64,000 nt of DNA from Ahaetulla prasina (taxonomy: Eukaryota > Chordata > Lepidosauria > Squamata > Colubridae). Positions within the stretch are counted from its first letter, which is position 1, and each line of letters opens with the position of its first letter. The position numbers were made by a program, and so were the translations under genes. The stretch is from the NCBI RefSeq assembly GCF_028640845.1, contig NC_080546.1, positions 19,315,020 to 19,379,019 of the forward strand. Direction: 5' to 3'. Shown one piece after another: positions 30,509 to 41,235 of the stretch. The notes beneath the pieces are model-generated. The model was not told where the DNA came from, did no database searches, and saw only the letters and a program-made list of their open reading frames with translations.

Positions 30509-30566
30509 GAAGCTGAAGCCTGAAGATGACGAATGAGACTTCGTCGAAACGTCGCCAAGACACTTC
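30509..30566 (+). ncRNA. Best-preserved hammerhead-ribozyme-like motif
   Basis: Stem I 5' strand GAAG...GC (30509-30519), CTGAAGA (30520-30526), one extra T, stem II GACGAA/TTCGTC (30528-30533, 30540-30545) with loop TGAGAC, GAAA (30546-30549), CGTC (30550-30553), then GC and CTTC (30563-30566) closing stem I. It lies 214 bp after the previous motif. Confidence 0.6.
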
Positions 30567-30968
30567 CAATTTTACACGGGAGAAAACCCGAACAACCAAA
30601 GACCTATATACAAACACCCGTGAAAACCTCAGAAAACAAATATATATATATATATATATAATTTATATTTATATTTATATTTATATTTATTTATTTATTT
30701 ATTTATTTTCAGGCTATAGAAAACATCAGAGGTGGTTTTTTTCCAGAACTAACTCTGCCATTTCACTCAAATGGTGGTTTGTATTTTTATTGGCTTTTTC
30801 AAAAGAGGCCACAAATATCTTATTTCAATATTTCTTTTCCTTCATTGTCTTTGATAAAGTAATTTTTCTGCAGATGGTTTGTTTGTTTGTTTGTTTAACT
30901 AGGCACTTGTATTCTTCTGCACTAATATTTTTCCAACAATTTATATCCTCTTTGTAAGATTCTATGTG

Positions 30969-31336
30969 TGTCAGAACTGTCATCATATGCTGAGTTTTGC
31001 ATTTGATAGCTGCCAGTCTGCCATGAACTAAGGGGTGGAGGGAGCCGGACAGGTGGGAGGGAAGTTGGCAACTCATCTTACAATCTCAAGGTCAAAGCCC
31101 TGGGAGCAGTTCAACAATTAGCCCACCATTGAAGAGACAGTTCCCAAAACAATATATTCAAATACAATTGGGCAATAAGCAATGTGGAAAGTGAACCGGG
31201 AAGTTTTGGTATGCGAACGTCAGTTTTGGTTTTGCTAGATTGTATTCTACTTGGCTTTTAGTAAAGTATCCCTTCCAACCTGAATGGAGTCAACGGTCTT
31301 TCTTATCTAAAGGACCAAGCTGGGGCAGGTCTGACA
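30969..31336. mobile_element. Solo LTR with 5-bp target duplication
   Basis: It begins TGTCAGA and ends TCTGACA, a 7-bp terminal inverted repeat with TG...CA ends. ATGTG flanks both sides (30964-30968 and 31337-31341). Length is 368 bp, with no internal coding region or second LTR. The 5-bp duplication fits Gypsy-type elements or other LTR elements with the same staggered cut. Orientation was not fixed. Confidence 0.8.
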
Positions 31337-31341
31337 ATGTG

Positions 31342-32144
31342 TTTTGTAGTTATACATAACACAAAGACAAGGATAGCTTCCTAATAAAGAGATGGTTAGT
31401 AAGAAGAATTAATCATCATAATCAGCTATCAGTTTAGAAACAGTAAGATGACAGATGCTTGTTCAGGTTGGCTTGACATACAGTATCAGTCAAATTTATT
31501 GTTCAGTTTGCCTCTTACTCAGTTATTGGAGTTCTGCTATAATATTTGGGCCATACAGCATATCCCTATTCACTATAACATCACTTTTGCATTGAGAGTA
31601 CATTTTACAGCATTAAAAAATGAGCAGGTTTCATCTATATACTGATTTTGCTAAATGTACATATTCTCCTTGTAGTAGAGAAAAATACAGTAGATAAAAT
31701 TGTATTTTCCTCTTAACTGACTTTTGTATGTTATTTACAGCAAAAGAGTAAGGCTAGAGAAAAACCAGGGAATAACTCAGTATGAATATTGATATGGCAG
31801 AAATTGCAGGGCCTAGTTGCAGTTTAAGCCAGAATAGACTGGAAATCCTGATAGCTCGTCTAATAGAAAGAGTTGAGAATTGATATTGTATCTTGCCAAA
31901 TTGCAAGGAGCCAGAGAGACAGATCAGTCACTGGGGGAATTGTCCACACAGGGAGGATTAAAATGATTATGTGATCAGAAAGTTGAAGTCCTGTATCTCC
32001 ATTTTATGTGTGTTGGAATACATGCATGATAAAAAGCAATGGGTCTTTGATTGCCCGGTTGTGCAGTCACGTTGACTTCTCCCATTCACACCAATAACCC
32101 AGATAATTAGCCCCAAATGCAGAACTATATATGAAATCTGTAGA
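31342..32144. other. Unannotated sequence
   Basis: No repeat or gene recognised. Confidence 0.5.
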
Positions 32145-32350
32145 GATTCATAGCCATCCAGATCATGGTTGTCCCAAAGGTGCTTTTTCAGGAGGCAACT
32201 GGACTTTCTTGTTTTTTTCTTTGAAGACATTTTGCTTCTCATCCAAGAAGTTTCTTCAGCTGTGACAGGATAGTCGGGAATGGAAGGATTTATATTCCTT
32301 GCAGACAGCTGGTCATTTGCATCCTTTTACAGGGTCTTTTGGGACAACTA
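32145..32350 (-). mobile_element. PLE-like family 2 repeat with hammerhead-like block
   Basis: On minus: ATGCAAAT and TATAAAT in the same order as 14010-14044, then CTGAAGA (32259-32253), extra A, ACTTCT/AGAAGC stem, AAAATGTC, and the AAGTCCAGTTGCC tail to GGTTGTCCCAAAGG (plus). The GAAA core is mutated to AAAA. Confidence 0.55.
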
Positions 32351-34204
32351 TATGTAAAAGGACTAAAAACATGGTTGAAATACAAAAAAAGATCAGTATG
32401 AATCCAAATTGAAGATACTGAGTGTAGAATGTAAAGATGGCTGTTGAAGGCATGGACTTTAGCAACTCCTAAGTTCCAAAATATCTGCCTGGCACACCAA
32501 GCCTTATTATTTGTACATATTTCAATATTGTGTAAAGAGGTTTGGAAATCTGGCATCCCATCACTTCAACCCCAAACTTCGAGTGACCAGAGACAGGAGC
32601 TTCAGGGTCTATATATTGCTTAATAGGAAAGTCAAAAATAGACTGGAGCTGTATTCTCCACAATTATTGCCATGATCATCTTGAAGAAGAATTTCCCAGA
32701 GATTTATCTCATCAAGACCTGGGCTCCAATAGCCATTTAAAATTCTCTACCAGATTGATATGTGGAGAAATGTGGAGTTTCTTTGAATTTTTTCCAAGGA
32801 ACTACTCCAATAATTTATCAGTTTTAGCAACTTGTAAATTCATAGCTAATTTAAAATAAAAGAGCTGGAGAAGTTCTCCTATGGTCATCTTCCTTTGGAA
32901 TATAATGGAAAAGAAGACCTTAGAGAAGCTGCCCTTGAGAGATTTGTGCCATGAAGGATAAGTGAAAACACAGTTCTTGGCCACTCACATTCTCTTCTGC
33001 TTTGAAATATTCTCATCAAATTGAAGGAGAATTTGATAGTACGAAAAAGCATATGAGCTTTTTTTCACCTGTTGCTTAGAGTCAATTCCATAGGTCCTCT
33101 TTCCCGCTGTCCTTTCCTGATGAGAAAAACAAATATAAGAAACAAAACCAACTCACAAGTAACATATTTTAAAGCATTCAGATAGATCAGTATTCCCTGA
33201 GTGCATGAACAAAATTTATACCTATAAGATAACTAAATCCAAAATTCTGGGGGGGAGGGCGGGGGGGGCGAGAAACATTTTGGATATAGATAATAGCATC
33301 TGTATGAATACAGGCAGGTATTTTTATGTGAATACCTCAAAAAAAAAAGCACCTTTTCTAACTCTTTAGACTTAATGAAGTTAAGGAAACCCACCTTTAT
33401 TCTCCTAATATGTTACCCCCCCCCTTTTTTTAGCTAAGTTCCCATTTTTTGTTGTGTGAATGACCCAACTTAGGGAAGGCAAATATGTAGGTACAAATGT
33501 TTAGCCTGAGGAGCATTACAGTAGGCCAAAAATTACATTTTGACAGAACCAAAGATGCGGTGTGTGGCATAATACAAAATGTTTTAGCAGGTTTCAATAC
33601 AAGTACATGAATAGTTAATATGGAGGTAAATGGAAAGGTTAGAGTTGCACATTTTATCATTTATCTTGGAAGTTACTGCTTAATAACACAATGAGTATTG
33701 AAAGCCCCTCGTAGTTGTCACAGAAAACAAAGCTACAGCTGAGAAGTAGAACACCTTTTTAAAATATAGATAGTCTCTGGTAAAACCCTTGGTGTCTTTA
33801 AATAACACTGTAGCCCTAGAAAGTAACACTAAACAGCAAGTAATTACACAGCTAGATGGACCAACAACACATACAACTCTTTGGAAGGCTATTTCTAGTC
33901 AAAATGATCCAATTCCCTACCTAAACCTGATGGTAGAACTAATTAGTCCACCTTTTCCAATGTAGGTAATTTTGCATGCATTCATGCAAAAATCAATTCG
34001 TTCCTTTTTCCACATTGTTTTGTAATCTGTTTCTTCATCCACATTAATGCTCACATTATAATATATATGATCTGTTTGAAATTAGCTTTTAAAAGCAGAG
34101 TGAATGCCTGAATTCTGATCTCCACATTAGCCTAGAAAGTGTGAATCAAGTCTGTTTGTAATAAAATCAACCAATATTGAATTCCTGAAATATTCCAACT
34201 TAAA
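32351..34204. other. Unannotated sequence
   Basis: Holds a G-rich run near 33249-33270 and a C/T homopolymer run near 33416-33431. No gene or repeat recognised. Confidence 0.5.
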
Positions 34205-34988
34205 AACCACTTTATAATGCCTTGGTAAGGCCACACTTGAAATATTGCATCCAGTTTTTGGTCACCACCATGTAAAAATAGATATTGAGACTCTAGAAAG
34301 AGTGCAGAGAAGAGCAACAAAGATGATTTTTTTAAAATTTACATTTATATCCCGCCTTTCTCCGAAGACTCAGGGCGGCTTACAGTGTATAAGGCAATAG
34401 TCTCATTCTATTTGTATATTTACAAAGTCAACTTATTGCCCCCCCAACAATCTGGGTCCTCATTTTACCTACCTGATAAAGGATGGAAGGCTGAGTCAAC
34501 CTTGGGCCGGGCTTGAACCTGCAGTAATTGCAGGCTGCTGTGTTCTAATAACAGGCTTCTTACCAGCCTGAGCTATTACGGCCCATAGGGGACTGGAAGC
34601 TAAAACATATGAAGAACAATTGCAGGAACTGGGTATATCTAGTTTAATGAAAAGAAGGACTAGGGGAGACATGATAGCTCTGTTCCAATATCTCAGGGGC
34701 TGCCACAAAGAAGAGAAGTCAAGCTATTCTCCAAAGCACCTGAGGGCAGGACAAGAAGCAATGGGTGGAAACTAATCAAGGAGAGAAGCAACCTAGAACT
34801 AAGGAGAAATTTCATGACAGTTAGAACAATTGATCAGTGGAACAGCTTGCCTCCAGAAATTGTAAATGCTCCAACACTGGAAGTTTTTAAGAAGATGTTA
34901 GATAACCATTTGTCTGAAGTAGTGTAGGGTTTCCTACCGAAGCAGGAGGTTGGACTAGAAGACCTCCAAAGTTCCTTCCAACTCTGTT
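34205..34988 (+). mobile_element. CR1 LINE 3' fragment interrupted by a SINE
   Basis: CR1 sequence with [19 protein letters not shown] bases ends at about 34328 and resumes at about 34586 (GGGGACTGGAAGC). It continues to the CTTCCAACTCTGTTATTCT terminus. The interruption is a minus-strand SINE, so CR1 inserted first. Confidence 0.8.
34329..34585 (-). mobile_element. tRNA-derived SINE nested in CR1
   Basis: On minus it starts with a tRNA-like head (GGGCCGTAATAGCTCAGGC), has the B-box-like GGTTCAAGCCC, and ends at the CCGAAGACTCAGGGC region (plus) with a T-rich junction. Confidence 0.8.
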
Positions 34989-35055
34989 ATTCTATTCTAT
35001 TCTATTCTATTCTATTCTATTCTATTCTATTCTATTCTATTCTATTCTATTCTAT
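34989..35055. repeat. (ATTCT)n array continuing a CR1 end
   Basis: About 13 units starting exactly at the CR1 3' terminus. Confidence 0.95.
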
Positions 35056-35579
35056 TTGAAGTCTGTTTCAGCAAATTAAGCAAATTAACAATGCAAGCTC
35101 ATATGTTTTAGTGTAAGACTACCTTAACCTCTGGCCTATAAATAGGGTCACTATAAATTCCTTAGGTATTGCACAGGTGAAACATGTAAACTTACACTGA
35201 TCTTCTTTCTCCTTTAGTTGTTATAACATTTGCACTTTGTATAATACATTTACAATACATTGATCTTTCCTGGTCTTTGCCAAATAGAGGGAAAGTGGCT
35301 GGCCCAGTCAACCAAGCAATTGTATGTGGCATTTCAAAGGTTATCATATCGCAGCAAGTGGTTTGACCCAGAAAGAACTCAGAGAGATGAAGATTTCCGC
35401 CACAGCAGAAAATGCTGATTTCATCCATATTGCAAAATAAGTACTGTATGTTTTACTTATTTGCAGAGGAACTTTGGTCATGTACCTTATTATCTTGCCA
35501 CATTGAGCACTAAGAAATATAATAGAATGTAAATAAATGAAAGCAAAAAAACATTCAGGTGACTTGTGTGGAAATGCTC
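35056..35579. other. Unannotated sequence
   Basis: The minus frame at 35192-35428 shows no domain. No repeat recognised. Confidence 0.5.
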
Positions 35580-35631
35580 AGTTATCCAAGTCGTGGTTGT
35601 CCCAAAGGTGCTTTTTCAAAAGGCAACGGGA

Positions 35632-36051
35632 CAGGGGTGGGCTTCAAAAATTTTAGCAAGGGGTTCTCTGCCTGGTTGCTGGGGTGGGTGTGGCCTAGTC
35701 GGCCCCCTGCAACATGGTGGGGGAAGGCGTTTTTGCCCTCCCCAGGCTCCAGAGGCTTTCATCGCACCTCCGGGAGGGCAAAAACAGCCTCTCCAGGCTC
35801 CAGAGGACATCTGGAGGCTGGAAACGGGCCCATTTCTGGCCTTCCTGAACTTCCAGTAGGCCCGTTTTTCACCCTCCCTGAGCCTCTACACTCGCCCTGC
35901 ACTTAGCTGCATCCAAAACAGGCTGCGTGGGGACTCCTGATAGGGGAGGGGTGGGGTGGGCGGGGCAAGCCGGGAGTGGGATTTAGGGGTTCTCCAAACT
36001 GCACAGTATCTTAGCTAGAGGTTCTCCCAAACCCCCAGCAGCCCACCCTTG
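35632..36051. mobile_element. GC-rich hAT-type MITE (CAGGGGTGGGC ends)
   Basis: The ends are CAGGGGTGGGCTTC and GCAGCCCACCCTTG. Flanks CAACGGGA and CAAATGGA each differ by one base from CAACTGGA, the sequence other family 2 copies have here. That supports an aged 8-bp duplication. Confidence 0.8.
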
Positions 36052-36116
36052 CAAATGGACTTTATTTTTCCTTAAAGACAGTTCGCTTCTCATCTAAGCA
36101 ATTTCTTCAGTCAGAC

Positions 36117-36150
36117 CTGAAGAAACTTCTTGGATGAGAAGCGAAACGTC
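36117..36150 (+). ncRNA. Hammerhead-like core of family 2
   Basis: CTGAAGA, extra A, ACTTCT/AGAAGC stem (outer pair A-C mismatched), loop TGGATG, GAAA, CGTC. The layout is identical to the PLE motif, with a different stem II sequence. The facing minus copy at 36078-36110 has a diverged stem and GAAC in place of GAAA. Confidence 0.5.
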
Positions 36151-36190
36151 TTCAAGGAAAAATGAAGTCCAGTTGCCTTTTGAAAAAGCA

Positions 36191-38150
36191 CTTTTGCATT
36201 GAAGACATTCAGACAGAAGTGTCCTGGCACAGAACAGCTGATCTATTGCATTATAGTACATGGTTGCTAGCAATGAATAGGCCTTCGTTCATACAAAACT
36301 AAGAAGCCTCCAATTTGGATCTTCCTTCCAATTGTCATCCTCACTCACCCACTTCTTGTGGTGAAATGTAATCTGGATTTCTGGGAGAGAAGCGCTATAT
36401 TCCAGAAGACCAAGAAAGAGCAAAGTTTAGATAGTTTGGTTGGGAACAAGAGAATCAAGGTCCCTCCCAGAAGTTCTCACAATATGTATTTAATTATATA
36501 AGTCACTGCTTTAATTTGGAAAGAGTTCTGTCTATAGTGAGGAACAATAAGGAAACCTGCTTAGAAGTAACTCTGGATATCCTTGTTTTGGAAGATTTTA
36601 AAAAATTTCCCAATCTGGTTTAGAACCTCGGGATTTTATTGTGATTCCCATCCAAGCATTTTTATCTATTTTTATTCACCAGTGGATTTCAGTTTTTTAA
36701 ATATTTTTATTGAAAATTTTTGATTACAATAGCAAAAGCAAATGCAACCTAAGCTCAGAGAGAAAGAAAGAATAAAAGGTATGGAAAGGGAAATAAAACA
36801 AGAAAAGGAAAAGGGAGGGGTAAGAAATAAAAAGAAAATAATAAGAAGTGACTTCCAACTTGTCGCCCCCTTAAAAAGTTACAAATAAATATTTCTTCTT
36901 CCCATAGTCTCTCGCTTATCTTTATGCAAATCGTAAATCATCAACTTTTCAATCCTTCTGACAGCAAAAACTTTGGAAAGGGTTATCCGAGCTTTATAAA
37001 TGCATGTCTTATTTTAACCTTGGTCAATCCAACTTTATATTCCTTCCTTTTACTTCTAACTATCTTGATCTTTAATTCATTCAGATGTTGTCATAGGATT
37101 TGATCTCTCTTCAATTTTTCTTCTTCCCATCCCAAAGACTTCTTCAAGGCTTTAGCAAATCCTCTTTTGTAAATCCAATAAAAAGTCATTATTCAGTTCA
37201 TTTCTCTTGGTTTATTATTTGTATTTTTACTTTAATTTCCAAAGCATTAAACAACTTCTTCATCTATTAGAAAGTCCTTATACAGGTCATTCATTTGTGT
37301 TTCCACTTTAGTTATCTTTTGGCTTATAATCAATGTTTTTTTTTTATTTTCCAGTATTTCTGATTATAATATTTCTAGAAAAGAAAAAAAAATTGTTTCA
37401 TCCCTTTATGCTGTAAATCTTTCATAATATTCTCTCTCACATCTATCATTCCTTCATTAACATTTTTTTGGACGTAATCTATCCAAAGAAGCAGATATCA
37501 TTGCTGACATTGTAGCTGCTACGTTGTGATCCCATTCTTCAAAAAACTTCAAATGACATAATATTTTGTATCATACTTCACTGAAAACAAAACTTTTTAC
37601 TTTTACTTTTCTGCCTAGACTATTTAATCCCTTTTATTATCCAGTTTCTGAAATCATGAAATCCTCAATTTCGCTTACATGAAAGGCTGTTTATTTATGT
37701 GACTATTTCCAAAATCATTAGGTAAATACCCTAATATCCATTTGTTTTGTCCTTTAATTCATTTACAACTTTTTTAGATGAGAGTCTTATTCAGCATTTT
37801 GCCATTTATTGATAACTCTTTAGATTCTAATGCCTGTAGTTATTTTTTCTTTTATTCAAGAATGAATAAGGCAGTTTTTAGGTTTGTTGGTTTGAAGAGC
37901 TCTATGAGCTTTAAAATAGCTAAAAAGAAATTTCTTAAAGTGCTGAGAAAGAGAAGCCAGTGTATTCTGTGTCCTTTAGAAGGCAGCACCCAAGATGTGA
38001 GCGTGATGGCTGCCTTGTTCCCAGTGCTCAAACCTATGAAAAATCTCTGTGCTTTGATCTCCTCATGAGAAGGAGTATCCAGAACATATATGTGGCTAAT
38101 AGCCCATCCTCTCTTTTTCCAGAGAGGGTTCATAGAAACATAGGCAATGT
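36191..38150. other. Unannotated A/T-rich sequence, possibly with an old L1 remnant
   Basis: From about 36690 the text (TTTTTATTGAAAATTTTTG, then a purine-rich strand) resembles an inverted L1-type 3' region, but no coding block was recognised. The open frame at 37778-38068 has no identifiable domain. Confidence 0.3.
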
Positions 38151-38785
38151 ACAGGTAGTCCTCAACTTATGACCACAATTGAGCCCAACATTTCTGTTGT
38201 TAAGTGAGACATTTGTTAAGTGAATTTTGCCCCATTTATGACCTTTTTTGTCACAGTTGTTTTAAGCAAATCACTGCCATTGTTAAGTAAATAACATGGT
38301 TGTTAAGTGAATCTGGCTTCCCCATTGACTTTGCTTGTCAGAAGATCACAAAAGGTGATCTTGTGACCTTGGGACACAGCATAAATATGAAGCAACTGCC
38401 AAACATCTGAATTTTGATCCCATGATCATAGAGATGCTGCAAAGGTTGTAGCTGTGAAAAACAATCATAAACCACATTTTTCAGCACCATTGAATGAATG
38501 AATAATGAATAATTTAATTTCTATACCACTCTTCTCCCGAAGGACTCAGGGCGGTTTACAGCCAGGTAAAAAACACAATAAAAAAACATACAATATACAG
38601 CTAAAAACCGATTTTTTAAAAACCTATTCAATTTGGCCCATTAATTAAAATACACATTAAAACCATAAAAAAACCCATTAAAATTACTAATAGTTTTTAA
38701 TTTTATGCCAGTCCTGCACGGAAGAATAAGAATTGAAACTTTGAATGGGCACTAAACAAATTCTTCTAAGTCGAGGATTACCTGT
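38151..38785 (+). mobile_element. Non-autonomous DNA element with ACAGGTARTCCTC termini, carrying an L2 insert
   Basis: The left end is ACAGGTAGTCCTCAACTTA, and the right end is complementary (TAAGTCGAGGATTACCTGT). The interior is full of TTGTTAAGTGAATC-type words. The target duplication was not clear. Related sequence is at 53.93-54.17 and 63.29-63.55 kb. The L2 3' UTR at 38493-38733 interrupts it. Confidence 0.65.
38493..38733 (-). mobile_element. L2-like LINE 3' UTR fragment
   Basis: CTTCTCCCGAAGGACTCAGG and the following A/T-rich UTR match 3905-4110 and 58650-58860. Only the last few C-terminal codons near GCCAGTCCTGC remain. Confidence 0.75.
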
Positions 38786-39068
38786 GCTAGCTGGTCCTTT
38801 GGTCTTTGGTGCAGTTATCTTCTCTGTTCACTTAAAGATGAACTAGTTTCCCTTTACTCCTTGGAAGTCTGTATTCATTATTAGATTTGTATTCCTCTTG
38901 ACCCCAATGACTGGTATTCTAACACTGCTTAGTTTTTTGAGATTAGTCAAGCTTGGTTATTTGTGAATTTCCTAAAAAGAGACAACAATGAATTTAAGAC
39001 AATCCCCCTATTTCCACAGACATAGGCATGCATACAAGGAAGCTTACAAAGAAAAATGTAATCATCCT

Positions 39069-39175
39069 TTATTATGATAGGATAGGATAGGGTAGGGTAG
39101 GGTAGGATAGGATAGGATAGGATAGGATAGGATAGGATAGGATAGGATAGGATAGGATAGGATAGGATAGGATAA
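39069..39175. repeat. (GATAG)n array joined to a CR1 end
   Basis: About 21 GATAG/GGTAG units directly precede AACAGAGTTGGAAGGGACC. Confidence 0.95.
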
Positions 39176-39613
39176 CAGAGTTGGAAGGGACCTTGGAGAT
39201 CTTCTAGTCCAACCTCCTGCTTAGGCAGGAAACCCTACACCAATTCAGACAAATGATTATCCAACATCTTAAAAACTTCCAGTGTTGGAGCATTCACAAC
39301 TTCTGGAGCAAGTTGTTCCACTGATTAATTATTCTAACTGTCAGGAAATTTCTCCTTAGTTCTGAGTTGCTTCTCTCCTTGATTAGTTTCCCACCGGTTG
39401 CTTCTTGTTCTACCCTCAGGTGCTTTGGAGAATAGTTTGACTCCCTCGTCTTTGTGGCAGCCCCTGAGATATTGGAACACAGCTATAATGTCTCCCCTAG
39501 TTCTTCCTTTCATTAAATTAGACATACCCAGTTCCTGCAACCGTTCTTCATATGTTTTAGCATCCAGTCCCCTAATCATCTTTGTTGCTCTTCTCTGCAC
39601 TCTTTCTGATATT
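39173..39613 (-). mobile_element. CR1 LINE 3' fragment
   Basis: The minus frame (to 39654) has [40 protein letters not shown] and the lysine/arginine tail. It is the best-preserved CR1 C-terminus in the window, still strongly 5'-truncated. Confidence 0.85.
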
Positions 39614-41034
39614 CTTAGTGAAGTGGTTCCATAATCAGACAAACTATGATTCATTTAGTTAAATTATTTTTATGCTACCTTCTCCAAGGAATTTATGTTT
39701 TTCTCCCCCTTCCCCCTTCCCTTTCCTTCTGCCCCTTATTAAAATTGAACTGGAATTTTTTTCCCATGAGCTTTAAATACAAAGCCAAACTTATGAATCC
39801 ATTTCTTTTCATTTTAAAATGAATACTTTGGTATCTGTGTGATCCTACCCTTATGCAAGCACATTTATAAGAATTGTTCCATTCATCGGTCTGCCATGTT
39901 TCTGTCAGGCTGAGATAAGAGTAATCAGCTATTATCTCTCCTTAAGGAACCAGAGGTAGTTTTAATGACTTGCCTAAACCATTGTCAATGTTCGTTTAGT
40001 AAAATATATTAAATTACCAAGGAACATCCTCTTCTCTTCACAGAACTCGAAAATATGATGAATCTGCTTTCCGTCTTTGGCAGAGAAGGGGGGGGGGAAA
40101 GAAAGTTCTAGAGAAAGCATGATTCAGATTGTCAAACAAGAAGAAGAGACTTTAAAAAGAAAGAAAGAAAGAAAGCCGGGAACAATTTGATCTAAACCAA
40201 CTGTTATATAATAATATGTAAACGTCTATGCTTCAACTGAACAAATCACTGCATGTATCTACTGAATGTAAAGTTTATTTTGTAACTAAGAAGTTGACAT
40301 CTTGATTGCAAAAAAAGGAAAAAGACATCTTTGTGGTAACGTTAGCAGTTCATTAAACCGAATCAATTAAAACTTACGGGTTTATCTGCCTAGTCAAATG
40401 TCACTGCTTCTTTTATATTATTCTGATTCTTAAAAGTGGCATCTTCATATTGCAGAGGCAGCCTCAACCACGGATCAGGCTGTCTAATTCAAAGGACATT
40501 CTTTTCTCACGAAGCGTTAGGAATGCGAAAGAAATCTGTCACGGAATTTTATTTTATTTTTTGCCCAATTATTGAGATACCTATAAAGGAATTTCTTATG
40601 GCATATATGAAATACGGGTTGGCAAGGAGTCTAGTGAGGTTTATAAATTTGTCAGATTAAAAAAAAAAAAAGATGTGTCAGAGTATATATATTTGGCAAA
40701 GTTGGATAATAAAAAATGGATCCATTGGGAAAATCTCAAAATTAAATGGTGGAAAAAAATATGTAAAAGGATTCTATCCATCCATCTATTCATCAAAATA
40801 TGAAGCAGGAAATGATCAGATATGGTTTTATTTATTTAGTGGTGAAAGCTAGTACATTCGCCTGGAGTCTATAATGCTTTTATAGAGTTTACCTGCTCAT
40901 TCAGTTCAGACTTGTGTGCTAACCAGGGTTTATTTTAATATCCAGCATATTATTAGCCTCATCCACAGCTTCTCTCCTCTGGTTTTGCCTTGCAGGCAGG
41001 TCTGGCATTGGTTGGCTCCTTGCCTCCACACAAA
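39614..41034. other. Unannotated sequence
   Basis: Contains a (GAAA)n run near 40157-40174 and A/T-rich text near 40600-40830 that may be an L1 relic, not proven. Confidence 0.4.
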
Positions 41035-41228
41035 ATGCCATTATTTTTTTCCCCACTGGAGTGATATCGATTTATCTACTTGCATTTTGCATGTTTTCAG
41101 ACTGCTAGGTTGGCAAGAACTGAGGTGAGTGACAGGAGCTCAATCCATCATGCAATGCTAGGACTCGAACTGCTGGAGTACAGAGAGCTGACCTTCTCTG
41201 ATCGGCAAATCCAGTGTGAGCCACATGC
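41035..41228 (-). mobile_element. tRNA-derived SINE fragment (family S3)
   Basis: Matches 42300-42490 through ATCTACTTGCATTTTGCATG, CAGACTGCTAGGTTGGCAAG and a degenerate tRNA-like head. Boxes are diverged. Confidence 0.55.
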
Positions 41229-41235
41229 CTCTTTA

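Larger units (their letters stand above)
28329..30660 (+). mobile_element. Penelope-like element with two terminal repeats, internal deletion and nested insertion
   Basis: Direct terminal repeats lie at about 28362-28552 and 30017-30209; both start CCTCTAGCAGTTAAAAAGG and end in the AACCTCAGAAAACAAAT leader. Between them are N-terminal PLE codons, an inserted hAT MITE, more N-terminal codons, then a jump directly into the endonuclease C-terminus. A short inverted end (28329-28361) precedes the left repeat. Two further hammerhead-bearing units follow the right repeat. Confidence 0.85.
30210..30660. repeat. Tandem hammerhead-bearing units separated by (TA)n
   Basis: Two units each begin CTTCATGCTTCTCATGCTCC, carry the hammerhead-like block and the leader ending AAAACAAATATAT, and run into (TA)n arrays (about 30212-30260, 30420-30474, 30640-30660). 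With the right pLTR they form three motif copies in a row. Frames at 30312 and 30526 start in the motif and read into the arrays. Confidence 0.8.
35580..36190. mobile_element. PLE-like family 2 head-to-head pair, interrupted by a MITE
   Basis: A minus-oriented part (35580-35631 and 36052-36110) faces a plus-oriented part (about 36111-36190). Each side has its own hammerhead-like block. The shared CCAGTTGCCTTTTGAAAAAG tail lies at both outer ends, so the pair is a palindrome centred near 36112. Confidence 0.65.

Noticed and set aside
37778..38068. 96-codon plus frame
   Set aside because: No recognisable motif, no plausible splice context, and it overlaps a repeat-like A/T-rich region.
38151..38785. 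8-bp target duplication for the ACAGGTAGTCC element
   Set aside because: Left flank GGCAATGT and right flank GCTAGCTG do not match, so the superfamily was left open.
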